Assembly (NCBI GenBank): GCA_019637295.1
Contig: JAHBVX010000013.1
Span: 1 to 64,000 of the forward strand
Direction: 5' to 3'
From: Polyangiaceae bacterium
GTDB lineage: Bacteria; Myxococcota_A; Polyangia; Polyangiales; Polyangiaceae
Length of the DNA stretch: 64,000 nucleotides
The translations under genes and the position numbers were made by a program. The first letter of the stretch is position 1. Each line of letters begins with the position of its first letter. Under the pieces are notes generated by a model, which had not been told where the DNA came from, ran no database searches, and saw nothing but the letters and a program-made list of their open reading frames with translations. This document shows, piece by piece, positions 27,881 through 37,167 of the stretch.

Positions 27881-29884
27881 GTGAACACACCCGACACGCC
27901 CCCACGAACCATCACTCACGCTGCCACACGGGGCGATCTAGCGACTCATGTCGGCCTGACGCCTCCCGGCGCGCAGGTGCTGGCGTGGCTGTGGCTAGCG
28001 CTGGCGCATGCAGTGCTGCTGGCGGTTCGACTGCCCGCGACGACGCCAGCGCGCACTTGGCTTCAGGCGCAGGGCTTCGTGGTCGCCCACACCATCGTCA
28101 TCGGCACGATCCTGGGCGTGGCGAGCCTGCTCTGGCGCGAAGTGCCTCGGGCGGGCCGGCGGGCAGGTAGCGTGCTCGCCGCACTGGCTGGCTGGCTCTT
28201 CTGCGCGCTAGCGCTGGCGGACGACCTGTCCGGGAGGGTCGCGGCGATGCCAGCATGGCTGCCGCCGGCGGCGGGCCACGCGCTGCTCTCCCTCGTCGCG
28301 GCGGCGGGCCTCGTCGCAAGCCACACCGTTGGGCGTGCGCTGGCGCGACCCTGGTGGCGACTGGGTCTGCTGCTGGGGGCGACGAGCGCGACCGCGCTGA
28401 ACGCCTACCTGTTCCCCCTCGCCTACCCAGGAGTGCATCTCTGGGTCACCGTCGCGGCCGGTCTCGGCTTGGGCGCTGCCCTGACGGGAGCGTGCTTCCC
28501 CGTGCGCTTCCCACCCTCCCGGTGGCTCCGAGTCGCGGGCTGGGGTGCGCTCGTGGTGATCTCGGTCGCCGGTCTCGTGGCGCGCCCCTCGAACCGCGCG
28601 CTCATCGAGCTCTCTCATCAGCCCGTCGCAGTGCTCATGCCCTTCCTAGCGCCCTACCTCAGCGAGGCGACGACACCTCTGAGCGTCCCACCGGATCAGC
28701 GCGAGTGGTTCGTCGACCGTGGGCGGCTCCCGGTCTTGCGGCCATCCAAGCCCAACCCCCTGCCGCCCGACGCGATCGTGCTGATGATTGGCTTCGACTC
28801 CATGCGCGCGGACGTGCTGCACGACGAGTCCCTGCGCGCGACGTTGCCCAATTTGTTCGCGCTGCGTGACTCGGGCGTCTGGTTCACCAACGCTCGTTCG
28901 CCGGGCGCGTCAACCGCGCCTGCAATCGCCTCGTTGTTCGCGAGTCGCTACTACTCGCAGCTCTACTGGACGGAGTATGTCAAGCGCCGGCCAGAGGTGT
29001 TCCCTCACAGCGATCCTTCGCCGCGCTTCCCTGAGCTGCTCGCAGCTCAGGGCGTCGCCACCGTCACGGTCGACACCGCAGGCTGGTTGCTCAACGAGTT
29101 CGGCATCGTCCGCGGTTTCACCGAGGAACAGAGCGCGCGAGTCCGGGGCTACCCGAGCGCGGCGCAAGCGGGGAGACGACTCCGGGAGCGGCTCGCGAAG
29201 CAGGGCGACGGCCCGCTATTCGCGTTCATTCACTTTCTCGACGCTCACGCGCCCTACACGGCGGCTGGCAAGCGCGCGACTCCCAAGGAAGGGTACCTGG
29301 CATCCCTCGGCAAGGTCGATGAGGAGCTCGGAGAGTGGGTCGCCACCATTCGGGCTCGTCAGCTCCAAGACCGCACTGTCTGGATCCTGTTCTCGGACCA
29401 CGGCGAGGCGTTTGGCGAGCACGGACTCACGTTTCACTCCAATAGTCTGTACGACGAGCTTCTCCGGGTCCCCCTCGTCTTCGCGTCACCTCAGCTGAAA
29501 GCGCGGAGGGTCGACGTCCCGGTGAGCCTGGTCGACGTCGGTCCCACTGTCCTCGACGCGTTCCGGGTCGGGACACCCCCGACGATGATGGGGCAGAGCC
29601 TGCTCCCTTGGCTCATTGGGTCGGAGCGGCGCCTCACCCGCCCCATCGTGGCGGAGGCGCAGCTCAAGCGCGCGCTGATCTCTCCCAAGGGCGTCAAGGT
29701 CATCCACGACACCCGTCGCAAGACGCTAGAAATCTACGACCTAATCGCCGACCCGGGCGAGCTCGACAACTTGGTCGAGAGCTCCCCGGACCGTCACGGA
29801 GACCTGGCCGGAACCCTCGCGAACTTCTTCCACGTGCACACCCATCGGCAGGAAGGCTACCAGGTTCCGTATCGGCGCTGGTGA
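27881..29884 (+). CDS. Membrane-anchored sulfatase-superfamily protein (Thr nucleophile), paralogue 1
   Basis: A 667-residue protein with about six N-terminal membrane helices (residues ~30-235) and an extracytoplasmic alkaline-phosphatase/sulfatase-fold domain from ~295. Metal ligands are seen in MIGFDSMRAD (D306) and FSDHGEAFGEHG. The position that is Cys/Ser in true sulfatases (C-x-P-x-R) is Thr 345 in STAPAIASL, so formylglycine maturation is not possible. Thr nucleophiles occur in LtaS- and EptA-type phospho-transferases, so phosphotransfer or phosphodiester hydrolysis on a lipid or glycan is more likely than sulfate removal. GTG start. A closely similar paralogue lies at 43949-45892. 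First gene of a plus-strand group with a GT2 and a methyltransferase. Confidence 0.82.
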   Translation: MNTPDTPPRTITHAATRGDLATHVGLTPPGAQVLAWLWLALAHAVLLAVRLPATTPARTWLQAQGFVVAHTIVIGTILGVASLLWREVPRAGRRAGSVLAALAGWLFCALALADDLSGRVAAMPAWLPPAAGHALLSLVAAAGLVASHTVGRALARPWWRLGLLLGATSATALNAYLFPLAYPGVHLWVTVAAGLGLGAALTGACFPVRFPPSRWLRVAGWGALVVISVAGLVARPSNRALIELSHQPVAVLMPFLAPYLSEATTPLSVPPDQREWFVDRGRLPVLRPSKPNPLPPDAIVLMIGFDSMRADVLHDESLRATLPNLFALRDSGVWFTNARSPGASTAPAIASLFASRYYSQLYWTEYVKRRPEVFPHSDPSPRFPELLAAQGVATVTVDTAGWLLNEFGIVRGFTEEQSARVRGYPSAAQAGRRLRERLAKQGDGPLFAFIHFLDAHAPYTAAGKRATPKEGYLASLGKVDEELGEWVATIRARQLQDRTVWILFSDHGEAFGEHGLTFHSNSLYDELLRVPLVFASPQLKARRVDVPVSLVDVGPTVLDAFRVGTPPTMMGQSLLPWLIGSERRLTRPIVAEAQLKRALISPKGVKVIHDTRRKTLEIYDLIADPGELDNLVESSPDRHGDLAGTLANFFHVHTHRQEGYQVPYRRW

Positions 29885-29935
29885 CGCGACGAGAGGCACC
29901 ACCACCACCCGAAGCCATGGTATTCCGCTCGGGAG

Positions 29936-30952
29936 GTGTCCGACCGTCCGCGACTGTCCTTCGTGATCCCGTTCCTGAACGAGGAGAAGACGCTGCGCGA
30001 GCTGTTCGACCGCATCGCCGAGGCCGTGCGCCCCTTGCTCGGACCCGGAGAGACGTTCGAGGTGCTGTTCATCGACGACGGCAGCACGGACGACTCGGCA
30101 GCGGTGGTCGAGGGGCTCGTAGGAGAGTACCCCGAGGTGCGCTTGATCGAGCTGCAGGGCAACTTCGGCAAGAGCGCCGCGCTCGCGGCAGGGTTCCGCC
30201 AAACCTCAGGAGAGATCGTATTTACCCTGGACGCGGATCTGCAAGACGACCCCAAGGAGATCCCCAGGTTCCTGGAGAAGTTGAACGAGGGCTTCGACGT
30301 AGTCTCGGGCTACAAGGAGAAACGCAACGACCCCTTCACGAAGGTGCTGCCGTCGCGAGTGTTCAACTGGATGGTGCGTCGCTCGACCGGCATCACGCTG
30401 CACGACGTCAACTGTGGCTTCAAAGCCTACCGTCATCGAGTACTGAAGAACGTCCGCCTGTACGGCGAGCTGCATCGCTTCGTCCCCGTCCTCGCGCACT
30501 GGAAGCGCTTTCGCGTCGGCGAGATCGTCGTGGAGCACCACGCGCGTCAGCACGGCGTGAGCAAGTTCGGGGGCGGCCGCTTCTTCCGCGGCCTGATGGA
30601 CCTGCTCACGGTCGTCTTCCTGATGAAGTACGAGCGTAGACCCGCCCACTTCTTCGGCGGCCTGGGCACGCTCACCTTGCTCAGCGGCCTGGGGGTCGGC
30701 GCCTATCTGGTCGTCCTCAAGCTCATGGGTGAAGCCATCGGGCACCGGCCGCTGCTCAGCCTGGCGGTGCTGCTCGTCGTCGTGGGAGTCCAGATCTTGG
30801 CCACTGGCCTGATCGCCGAGCTGATGGTGCACTCCCGCGCGGACATGCCCTTCGTCGTGCGCCGGGTGGTGGCTCACCCCCAGCGCGCGCTCAGTAGTCC
30901 CGTCTCCCAGCGGGCCAGCGCCCCGGAGCCCGCGCCGAGCGAGGTCTCATGA
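29936..30952 (+). CDS. Glycosyltransferase family 2, polyprenyl-phosphate sugar transferase type
   Basis: A 338-residue GT-A enzyme: LSFVIPFLNEEKTL, FIDDGSTDDS, the metal-binding DADLQDD, and GVSKFGGGRFF, then two C-terminal membrane helices (GGLGTLTLLSGLGVGAYLV; LLSLAVLLVVVGVQILATG). This is the DPM1/ArnC/GtrB layout, which transfers a sugar from a nucleotide donor to undecaprenyl phosphate on the cytoplasmic face. GTG 29936 is the start, as it lies right before the first strand. Its stop overlaps the next ATG by 4 bp (ATGA), so it is coupled to the methyltransferase. Confidence 0.9.
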   Translation: MSDRPRLSFVIPFLNEEKTLRELFDRIAEAVRPLLGPGETFEVLFIDDGSTDDSAAVVEGLVGEYPEVRLIELQGNFGKSAALAAGFRQTSGEIVFTLDADLQDDPKEIPRFLEKLNEGFDVVSGYKEKRNDPFTKVLPSRVFNWMVRRSTGITLHDVNCGFKAYRHRVLKNVRLYGELHRFVPVLAHWKRFRVGEIVVEHHARQHGVSKFGGGRFFRGLMDLLTVVFLMKYERRPAHFFGGLGTLTLLSGLGVGAYLVVLKLMGEAIGHRPLLSLAVLLVVVGVQILATGLIAELMVHSRADMPFVVRRVVAHPQRALSSPVSQRASAPEPAPSEVS

Positions 30953-31557
30953 TCCCGGACGCCTACTTCGATCGCTTCTCGACCCCCAAGTACCGCAACC
31001 CGAATCCGGTGCAGCGCCTGCTCATTCGGCGCTTCGTGCGGGAACTGCACGACCTGTTCGTCGAGGCGTTGCCGGCCCAGACCGTACTCGAGGTCGGCGT
31101 GGGCGAGGGCTTCTTGTCCGGATACCTGGCAGAGAAGCTGCCCGGCACGAAGTTCGTCGGCGTCGACTCGAGCGCGGGAGATCTCGCGGAGCTGTCGCGC
31201 CGCTTCCCGACCATCGAGACGCACTGCGCGAGCCTGTACGACGTCGCAGACTTGGGCGTACGGCCGGACGTGCTGCTGTGCTGTGAGGTGCTCGAGCACG
31301 TGGACGACCCGGCCCGCGCGGTCGAGGTGCTCCGGGGGCTCGAGCCGAAGCAGGCGATCTTCAGCGTGCCCCACGAGCCCTTCTTCATGCTGAGCAACCT
31401 GGCTCGCGGCAAGAACGTCACGCGGCTGGGCAACGACATCGATCACGTGAATCATTGGGGGGGGCGCTCCTTTCGGCGACTGCTGGAGCGGAGCTTCCGC
31501 GTCGACCGGTTCGCCACGAGCTACCCCTGGCTACTGGCCCGCTCCCACCCGCGCTGA
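30949..31557 (+). CDS. Class I SAM-dependent methyltransferase
   Basis: A 202-residue methyltransferase with VLEVGVGEGFLSGYLAEK (motif I), FVGVDSS (acidic motif II), and LLCCEVLEHVDDP followed by FSVPHEPFF. The pattern resembles UbiE/Methyltransf_11-type small-molecule or lipid methyltransferases. Translationally coupled to the GT2 gene by a 4-bp overlap, so it probably acts on the same lipid-linked glycan pathway. It converges with the LPG-synthase-like gene, 3 nt apart. Confidence 0.85.
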   Translation: MIPDAYFDRFSTPKYRNPNPVQRLLIRRFVRELHDLFVEALPAQTVLEVGVGEGFLSGYLAEKLPGTKFVGVDSSAGDLAELSRRFPTIETHCASLYDVADLGVRPDVLLCCEVLEHVDDPARAVEVLRGLEPKQAIFSVPHEPFFMLSNLARGKNVTRLGNDIDHVNHWGGRSFRRLLERSFRVDRFATSYPWLLARSHPR

Positions 31558-31560
31558 CGC

Positions 31561-32487
31561 TCAGGCGCTGGGGCGCCGAGTTACGAGCCACATCCCAAAG
31601 TCGATGACCAGCGTGGCCCCGCGGGACAGCAGCGCCGCGGTGAGCGCACCGGAGGCGCCCACCGCGGGTACGAGGCCCGCCGTCAGGACCGCCTCGCGCA
31701 CGCCAGCGCCCGCGGGCGCCACCAAGGCAAGGAAGCCAAGGATGGGCGCGAGCACGAACAGGCCGGACGCAGCGACGGCTCCGCCGAGGGGCGCGCCCAC
31801 CGCGAGGCAGACGATGCCGCCGTGCAGCGCCCAGGTGAGCCAATAGAGCGCGTGCGTGAGCGGCACCACGATGGGGACCAACGGACCGCCACCCGTCAGG
31901 CCGAGCCGGTGCAGCAACCCGCTCGGTAGTCGCCGGCGGTCCAACAGCACGAGCACTACCGTGAGCACCACGAACCCTAGAGCGACCGGGACCAGCCAAG
32001 TGCTGATGGCTCGGGTTTGTTCGGGCGCACCACCGCGGGTCGCGACCAGGAGCGCCGACCCGACCAGCCCGCCGACGCTCAAGAACGACAGGATCTCGAG
32101 CAGCACGGCGCTCGCCATGGCGCTGCGCGTGACGCCGAGCCCATCGGCTCCGGCGATGCGCACCAGGGGGACACCCAGCTTGCCGGGGACGTAGCGCGCG
32201 AGCTGCGACTCGATGTGCAGCGCGACAGCGGGCGCCACGGGGACGGACGCGCCCTTCAAGCGCTCGAGCAAGAGCACGAACCCCCGGGCGAGGATCCAGA
32301 CACCGAGAGCATGGGGCAACATCGCTGCGACCACCCAAGGCCAGCGAATGACCAGAGCGCTCGGATCCCACCGGCGAGCGATGTCGCGGAACGTCCAGAC
32401 CACGAACGCGAGCGCTAACAGGCCGATGGTGACGCGCACCACCTGGGCCAAGGCGCCGCGGGGGGCGCGAGGCTCCGCCGCCGTCAC
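31561..32487 (-). CDS. Lysylphosphatidylglycerol-synthase TM (UPF0104/AglD-like) membrane protein
   Basis: A 308-residue polytopic protein with the family motifs LARYVPGKLGVPLVRI, LLEILSFLSVGG, and LFVLAPILGFLALVAPAGAGVREAVL. The family (YbhN/AglD/MprF N-domain) is linked to flipping or synthesis of lipid-linked compounds. GTG 32487 is the start because GTGA overlaps the stop of the upstream DUF2079 gene by 4 bp; the frame itself remains open far upstream but only as a shadow of DUF2079. It sits between a GT2/methyltransferase pair and DUF2079, supporting a lipid-linked glycan pathway. Confidence 0.85.
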   Translation of the reverse strand: MTAAEPRAPRGALAQVVRVTIGLLALAFVVWTFRDIARRWDPSALVIRWPWVVAAMLPHALGVWILARGFVLLLERLKGASVPVAPAVALHIESQLARYVPGKLGVPLVRIAGADGLGVTRSAMASAVLLEILSFLSVGGLVGSALLVATRGGAPEQTRAISTWLVPVALGFVVLTVVLVLLDRRRLPSGLLHRLGLTGGGPLVPIVVPLTHALYWLTWALHGGIVCLAVGAPLGGAVAASGLFVLAPILGFLALVAPAGAGVREAVLTAGLVPAVGASGALTAALLSRGATLVIDFGMWLVTRRPSA

Positions 32488-34604
32488 AGCTTCCAGTCCT
32501 GAATCAGCTGCGCGTTGCCCGACGTGTCGTGACCGAGCTTGAGCACGGCGAAGTCCATGTTGCGCTTGACGACGCCGTAGCGGCCGGACTTCACGCCCTC
32601 GGTGAATACCTTTCGCGTCTGCTCGAAATCGAGCTCGCGGCTCGACGCGAGCAAGTATTCCGCGTCGTATAGACCACGGCGCATGGCATACATGTAGCGG
32701 CGAGAGGAGACATGGGGCCCAACGGTCTCCGTCGCGGTGACGCTGGCCTTCGGCGGGATCGCGCCGATCACGTCGAGCAGCGCCGTGTAGCGAGCACGCT
32801 CCGCGTCCGAGTACCCGAACTCGATGCTGTGGTACCCACCGCGGACCGAGCCATCCCGCGCCGAGAACGCGCCGTAGTGGTAGCTGAGCGCGGCGGTGGA
32901 CAACGCCATGGCGCCAACCGCGCCCAAGGCGCGCGCGCGCCCACCCGACGCCTCGAGCGCGGCGACGGCCAGAGGCACCGCCATGAACAGGTAGGGCACC
33001 CAGTGCATGACGTACTGGAACGAGAACCCGAAGATGGGCTTGTAGTCCGTGACCAACAGCGTGAGCAGCGCGCCGGGCACGAACGCTGCCCACAGATACC
33101 AACGCCGCGCCGGGAGGAACGCGAGCGGCACCAACAGGTGCAGCAAATAGAAGACCTTCTCTTTGGTGATGATCTTGCCGAGCACGAACAACGGATTGGT
33201 GACCAACGTCTTGAACACGCTGGTGAAGCCCGTCTGCCCGGGAGCGAACAGGCCCTTGTACATGCCGGGGAACCACCACTCCCCGGCCTTGTCCATGATC
33301 CAGAAGCGTAGGATCAGAAACCACACGGTGCTGACGAGCGCCATCACGAACCCGGCGACGGGGCGCTTGCCCGAGAGCAACAGCACCGTGCCGCCGACAG
33401 CCAACCCGATGGGTACGTCTTCGCGCATCACGGTGGCGCACACGAAGAAGAGCACCGTCCAGAACCAACGCCGCTCGAGCACGGCCCAGAAGGTGGCGAA
33501 GATGAACACCGCCGACAGCGAGAGGTACTTGGACTCGGTGAAGTTCGCGCTGTGGACCGGGTGGTAGCTGAGGTAGGCCAGCGCGATCACCACGGCGACC
33601 CACGGACTCACGAACCGCTTGGCGATGGCCCACAGCGGCAGCGCGGCGAGGCCGAGAAACACGCCCTGAATCACGATCAGCGTCTGCGGCTTGGGGTAGA
33701 GCGCGTAGATCGGCAAGATCACGTACTGACCGAACTTGGCGTGCGCCGCGAGGTACTCCTTGGCGTTCTTGCCGAAGGAGACCGTGCTCTCCATGTGCCC
33801 ACCCTCGAGCGCGGAGTAGATCAGGTTGTTGTCGATCGCCAGGTCGAAGTTGTGCGTGCGGATCTTGTAGTGCCAGCGTAGGTTGAAGAAGCTCATGAAC
33901 ACCGCGTAGGCGGTGATGGCGCTCAGGAGCACGATGAGCGGCCCGTGCCGTCTCCAGACACCCGGCGCGCGCTCCGCCAGCCAATCGACGGCGCGCGTGA
34001 CGCGAGCAGGCACGTTGGTGAGCGCGCGCACGAAGAGTACTTCCGCCGCCAGCACGACGAACAGGAGCACCGGGAGCAGGTCGTTGTGCTTTCCCTTCCA
34101 GGGCTTCCAGCGGAAGATCTGAGGCAGCACCGGCAGCAGAATGAGCGGCGACAAGAACCAGAGCACGCGCTCGAAGTCTGCGAGGGGCACCCCCTTGCGC
34201 CGGAGCACGACCATGATGGCGGCGCTCGCCAGCGCGCCAGCCCCGAGCCCGCCGACCATGCTGTAGATCATGCGCATGCGCTCGGGCATGCCGAGCTCGT
34301 TCTCGGTGATGAACTGGGTGAGCCAGGTCGCGCGGATGGTGAACTGCAGGAGTACGACGAGCGACAAGCCGAGCAGCGCCGAGAGCGTCAGGCAGCGTGC
34401 GACGCGGCCGATCGCCTGGCCGCGCTCTTCGCGCTGCCGTGCGAGCTGCTCCGAGGCGGGGGCGGAGGGCGCGGGGCGAGCGGCGTCGACGGAAGGTGAC
34501 TCGGACTCCTGCAGGATGCGGCCCGGGGTTCGGGGCTCGGGCCCCGGAGGCTCACCCGGGCTCTCCGGGTCCGTCGGGCTCTCCGGCTCGTCCGCCTGCG
34601 TCAT
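32484..34604 (-). CDS. DUF2079 polytopic membrane protein
   Basis: A 706-residue protein: a Pro/Glu-rich cytosolic N terminus (~65 residues), three or four helices, then a DUF2079 region recognised by HNFDLAIDNNLIYSALEGG, ALYPKPQTLIVIQ, AYLSYHPVHSANFTESKYL and VMREDVPIGLAVGG, ending with a soluble C-terminal part. DUF2079 members resemble GT-C glycosyltransferases, so a polyprenyl-phosphate-sugar-dependent transferase is plausible; the Asp in the first extracytoplasmic loop (FDLAI) would be the candidate catalytic residue. Coupled by GTGA to the flippase-like gene downstream. Confidence 0.85.
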   Translation of the reverse strand: MTQADEPESPTDPESPGEPPGPEPRTPGRILQESESPSVDAARPAPSAPASEQLARQREERGQAIGRVARCLTLSALLGLSLVVLLQFTIRATWLTQFITENELGMPERMRMIYSMVGGLGAGALASAAIMVVLRRKGVPLADFERVLWFLSPLILLPVLPQIFRWKPWKGKHNDLLPVLLFVVLAAEVLFVRALTNVPARVTRAVDWLAERAPGVWRRHGPLIVLLSAITAYAVFMSFFNLRWHYKIRTHNFDLAIDNNLIYSALEGGHMESTVSFGKNAKEYLAAHAKFGQYVILPIYALYPKPQTLIVIQGVFLGLAALPLWAIAKRFVSPWVAVVIALAYLSYHPVHSANFTESKYLSLSAVFIFATFWAVLERRWFWTVLFFVCATVMREDVPIGLAVGGTVLLLSGKRPVAGFVMALVSTVWFLILRFWIMDKAGEWWFPGMYKGLFAPGQTGFTSVFKTLVTNPLFVLGKIITKEKVFYLLHLLVPLAFLPARRWYLWAAFVPGALLTLLVTDYKPIFGFSFQYVMHWVPYLFMAVPLAVAALEASGGRARALGAVGAMALSTAALSYHYGAFSARDGSVRGGYHSIEFGYSDAERARYTALLDVIGAIPPKASVTATETVGPHVSSRRYMYAMRRGLYDAEYLLASSRELDFEQTRKVFTEGVKSGRYGVVKRNMDFAVLKLGHDTSGNAQLIQDWKL

Positions 34605-34732
34605 CTCGCCGCTGGTTTACCATGCGGCGCGCCGGCGTTGGACATTTGGCGCAGGCGCCCCACGACGCCCCGCCGTCGTGCTAAAAGCCCTGTGGCTGCT
34701 CGGATCCTGGCCACCTTCAACGGAGCTGTGTC

Positions 34733-35602
34733 ATGCGCTCACCGACTCTTCGCCGCGTGTTCGTCGTCGCGGGTGCTAGCTGGCTTCTGACCCTCGCCTG
34801 CGGGCGCTCCACGATCGACTTTGGTCCCATTCCGGACGCGGACGCTGGTGTTGGCGGGAGCACCTCGGGTTCGGGCGGTACGAGCGCGACCGGCGGAAGC
34901 GGCAACGTCAGCGGCGGCGGCGCCGGGGGCGCGACGGGAGGAGTCGGCGGCGGCAGCGGCGGGTTCGCGGGCAACTGCACTGGCATCGTGAACGAGTGCG
35001 AGGGCTGCGGCTGCGAGCAGTGTCCCGACGAGTACGACGAGTGCACGGACACGGACGGCTGCCAGGACATCATGAGCTGCGTCGACCAGAGCGGCTGCAG
35101 CGGCGTGGACTGCTACTTGGGCCCTTGCCAGCAGGTCATCAACCAGAACGGCGGCCCGTTTGGCGACGCCGCGAACGCAGCTCAAGGGCTGGGCCAGTGC
35201 CGGGACGCGGAAGGCTGTCCCTGCGGCGCGGGCGGCAGCGGCGGCAGCGGCGGCGTGGTGGGTACCGGGGGAAGTGGCACCGGAGGCTTCAACTTCGGTG
35301 GCGTGGGCAACGTCGGAGGCGGCGGCGGCACGGGACCGCTCGCGTGCTTCATGTGCGTCCAGAACCAGTGCCCCGCGGTGGGCGAGTGTCTGCTCGATCA
35401 AGCGTGCCGTGACGGAGCGATTTGCGCGTTCCAGAACTGCTTGGCGGGCGGCGGTGGTGGCGGCGGTGGGCTGAACTTCCAGTGCCTGCTCGGCTGCTTC
35501 AACGGCGACTTCCAGGCCGGGCTGAAGGCCTTCCAGGCCATTCAGTGCTTCCTGCAGAACTGCTCGAGCCAGTGCGGCGGGAGCATCCCGGGGTTTCCGT
35601 GA
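34733..35602 (+). CDS. Cys- and Gly-rich lipoprotein
   Basis: A 289-residue lipoprotein (lipobox LTLAC) with two Gly-rich spacers separating Cys-rich modules (CEGCGCEQCPDEYDEC; CFMCVQNQCPAVGECL; CSSQCGG). The cysteine spacing suggests disulfide-stabilised small domains. CGGAG precedes the ATG by 8 nt. No function can be assigned. Confidence 0.8.
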   Translation: MRSPTLRRVFVVAGASWLLTLACGRSTIDFGPIPDADAGVGGSTSGSGGTSATGGSGNVSGGGAGGATGGVGGGSGGFAGNCTGIVNECEGCGCEQCPDEYDECTDTDGCQDIMSCVDQSGCSGVDCYLGPCQQVINQNGGPFGDAANAAQGLGQCRDAEGCPCGAGGSGGSGGVVGTGGSGTGGFNFGGVGNVGGGGGTGPLACFMCVQNQCPAVGECLLDQACRDGAICAFQNCLAGGGGGGGGLNFQCLLGCFNGDFQAGLKAFQAIQCFLQNCSSQCGGSIPGFP

Positions 35603-35670
35603 GCCCGAGGGTGATCGTTCCGACAGTGGCGGCGCGGGGAACCTGAGGCGACCAGCGCTGTCACACCCCC

Positions 35671-37134
35671 ATGCCTTCGAGGGAGCATGGGTGCGTGGAG
35701 GTCAGCCTCGCGTGGGGCGACTCGCTCTTGTGCTACCGCACGCTGCGCCCGAAGCAGCGGTTCGAGATCGGTCCGGACGTGTCACGCGCGGACTTCGTGA
35801 TCCCGGGTGAGCGACACACGGTGACCATCGACCGTGCAGGTGACGCGCTAGTCGTCTCGCCCGACGGCGCGACCGTCGTGCGTGGGACCGAGAGCGCTGA
35901 GCTCTCCCTTGGCGCGCTGACGCTCTCGGTGCGCGCCGCCTCGGACGCGCCGCCGCGCTTCCCACGAGTCACCCGAGCTTGGCGCGGGCGTGTCGCCGTC
36001 GTTTGCGGCGCGCTGGCGTACGCGGCAGCCGCGAGCGCGGTCACGGCACTCCCCGGCTCGCTGAACGCAGACTGGAACTCCCTGAGCCAACACGTCGGAC
36101 ACCGCGCTCCACCCGACGTCCTCTCGCGCTCGAACGGCGGCGCCGCGCGCGCGTCGTGGAGGACGTCGCCCGACTGGCGGCCCTGGGTCCGCGCGATCGA
36201 CGTTCCGGCTGCCGGCGCGCCCAAGCTCATCGTCGCCGAGACGCCGGCCGCCGAGCGATCCGCGGAGGTGCGGCTCGCGGGGCACAAAGTCCCGCGGGCC
36301 CGGGCAGACCAGCGGCTCGGCGGCGGCGGCGCGCGGGCTCTCCGCGGCGAGGGCCCCATGGGCAACCCCTCGGCACCGAGGGCGCTCGGGACGTGGTCGG
36401 TCACGGCTCCCAGGGACCGAGATCGCGTCGTCGCGCGCCACCCGCGGCGCACGCTCGCGGGCGCGGGCAGCCACTCGCTGGCGAGCATCGGCAGAGTCGC
36501 GCCGGGGAGCTGGGGCTCCGCGGAGGACGACGGATCATGGAGTGAGCTGAGCGTTCCCACGGACGAGCCCGGCCGAGAAGCCGTCGACGCGCCCTTCGGC
36601 GAGCAGGACGCGCACGCCGAGGACGACGCAGACATCCTGGGCAACACGTTCGGACCCGAGCCGGAGGATCCCCTCGGCGGGGGTCTCGCGCTCCGCGGCT
36701 TGGGGCCGGGAGGCGGAGGAGCCCGCGCGGGCATCGGGCTCGGCCGCTCGGGCCCGCTCGGGCGCGGCGCGGGCGCGGGGAGCGAGCAGGGGACGGGGGT
36801 CGTCGACGCCGCGCTCTTTGAGCGCCGCGCGAGCCTCGCGGCGCACCACCCCCGAGCACCGCAGCCGACCCTGCGCGTGTCGCGCGACGTCGTCGCGCGA
36901 GTGATGGCGCGAAACGCCGGGCGTCTCCTGGCGTGCACCCGCGGTCTGGCTCCAAGCTCGGTCACGTTGTCCTTCAGGGTCGACGCCACCGGGACCGCCT
37001 CCGGAGTCGTCGTCCGCGACGAGGGGCTGCCCGCGACGACCGCCCGCTGCCTCGAGCGCACCGTGTCCGAGCTCGAGTTTCTACCGGCTCCCGGCGCCGC
37101 CACCTCGGTCATCCATCGCGTGCAACTACGTTGA
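35671..37134 (+). CDS. AgmX/PglI C-terminal domain protein with FHA-like N terminus
   Basis: A 487-residue protein: N-terminal beta-rich, FHA-like region (FEIGPDVSRADFVIPGERH to ~100), one membrane helix (VAVVCGALAYAAAASAVTAL), a long Pro/Gly/Arg-rich extracytoplasmic stretch (~150-380), and a C-terminal TonB-like AgmX/PglI domain (SVTLSFRVDATGTASGVVV, RCLERTVSELEFLPAP). AgmX and PglI are Myxococcus adventurous-gliding proteins, but this domain is widespread and does not by itself show motility. GTG 35695 is an alternative start, with GAGGGAG 9 nt upstream. Possible envelope-spanning energy or force coupling. Confidence 0.75.
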   Translation: MPSREHGCVEVSLAWGDSLLCYRTLRPKQRFEIGPDVSRADFVIPGERHTVTIDRAGDALVVSPDGATVVRGTESAELSLGALTLSVRAASDAPPRFPRVTRAWRGRVAVVCGALAYAAAASAVTALPGSLNADWNSLSQHVGHRAPPDVLSRSNGGAARASWRTSPDWRPWVRAIDVPAAGAPKLIVAETPAAERSAEVRLAGHKVPRARADQRLGGGGARALRGEGPMGNPSAPRALGTWSVTAPRDRDRVVARHPRRTLAGAGSHSLASIGRVAPGSWGSAEDDGSWSELSVPTDEPGREAVDAPFGEQDAHAEDDADILGNTFGPEPEDPLGGGLALRGLGPGGGGARAGIGLGRSGPLGRGAGAGSEQGTGVVDAALFERRASLAAHHPRAPQPTLRVSRDVVARVMARNAGRLLACTRGLAPSSVTLSFRVDATGTASGVVVRDEGLPATTARCLERTVSELEFLPAPGAATSVIHRVQLR

Positions 37135-37167
37135 GAAGCCTGCGCTTGGCCGTGATAACGCTCGGGC

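Noticed and set aside
27881-29884. Calling this a true formylglycine sulfatase
   Set aside because: The modified Cys/Ser of the C-x-P-x-R motif is Thr, which cannot become formylglycine.
31561-33984. 807-codon reading of the LPG-synthase-like frame
   Set aside because: Only codons from GTG 32487 onward resemble the family; upstream it is an out-of-frame shadow of DUF2079.
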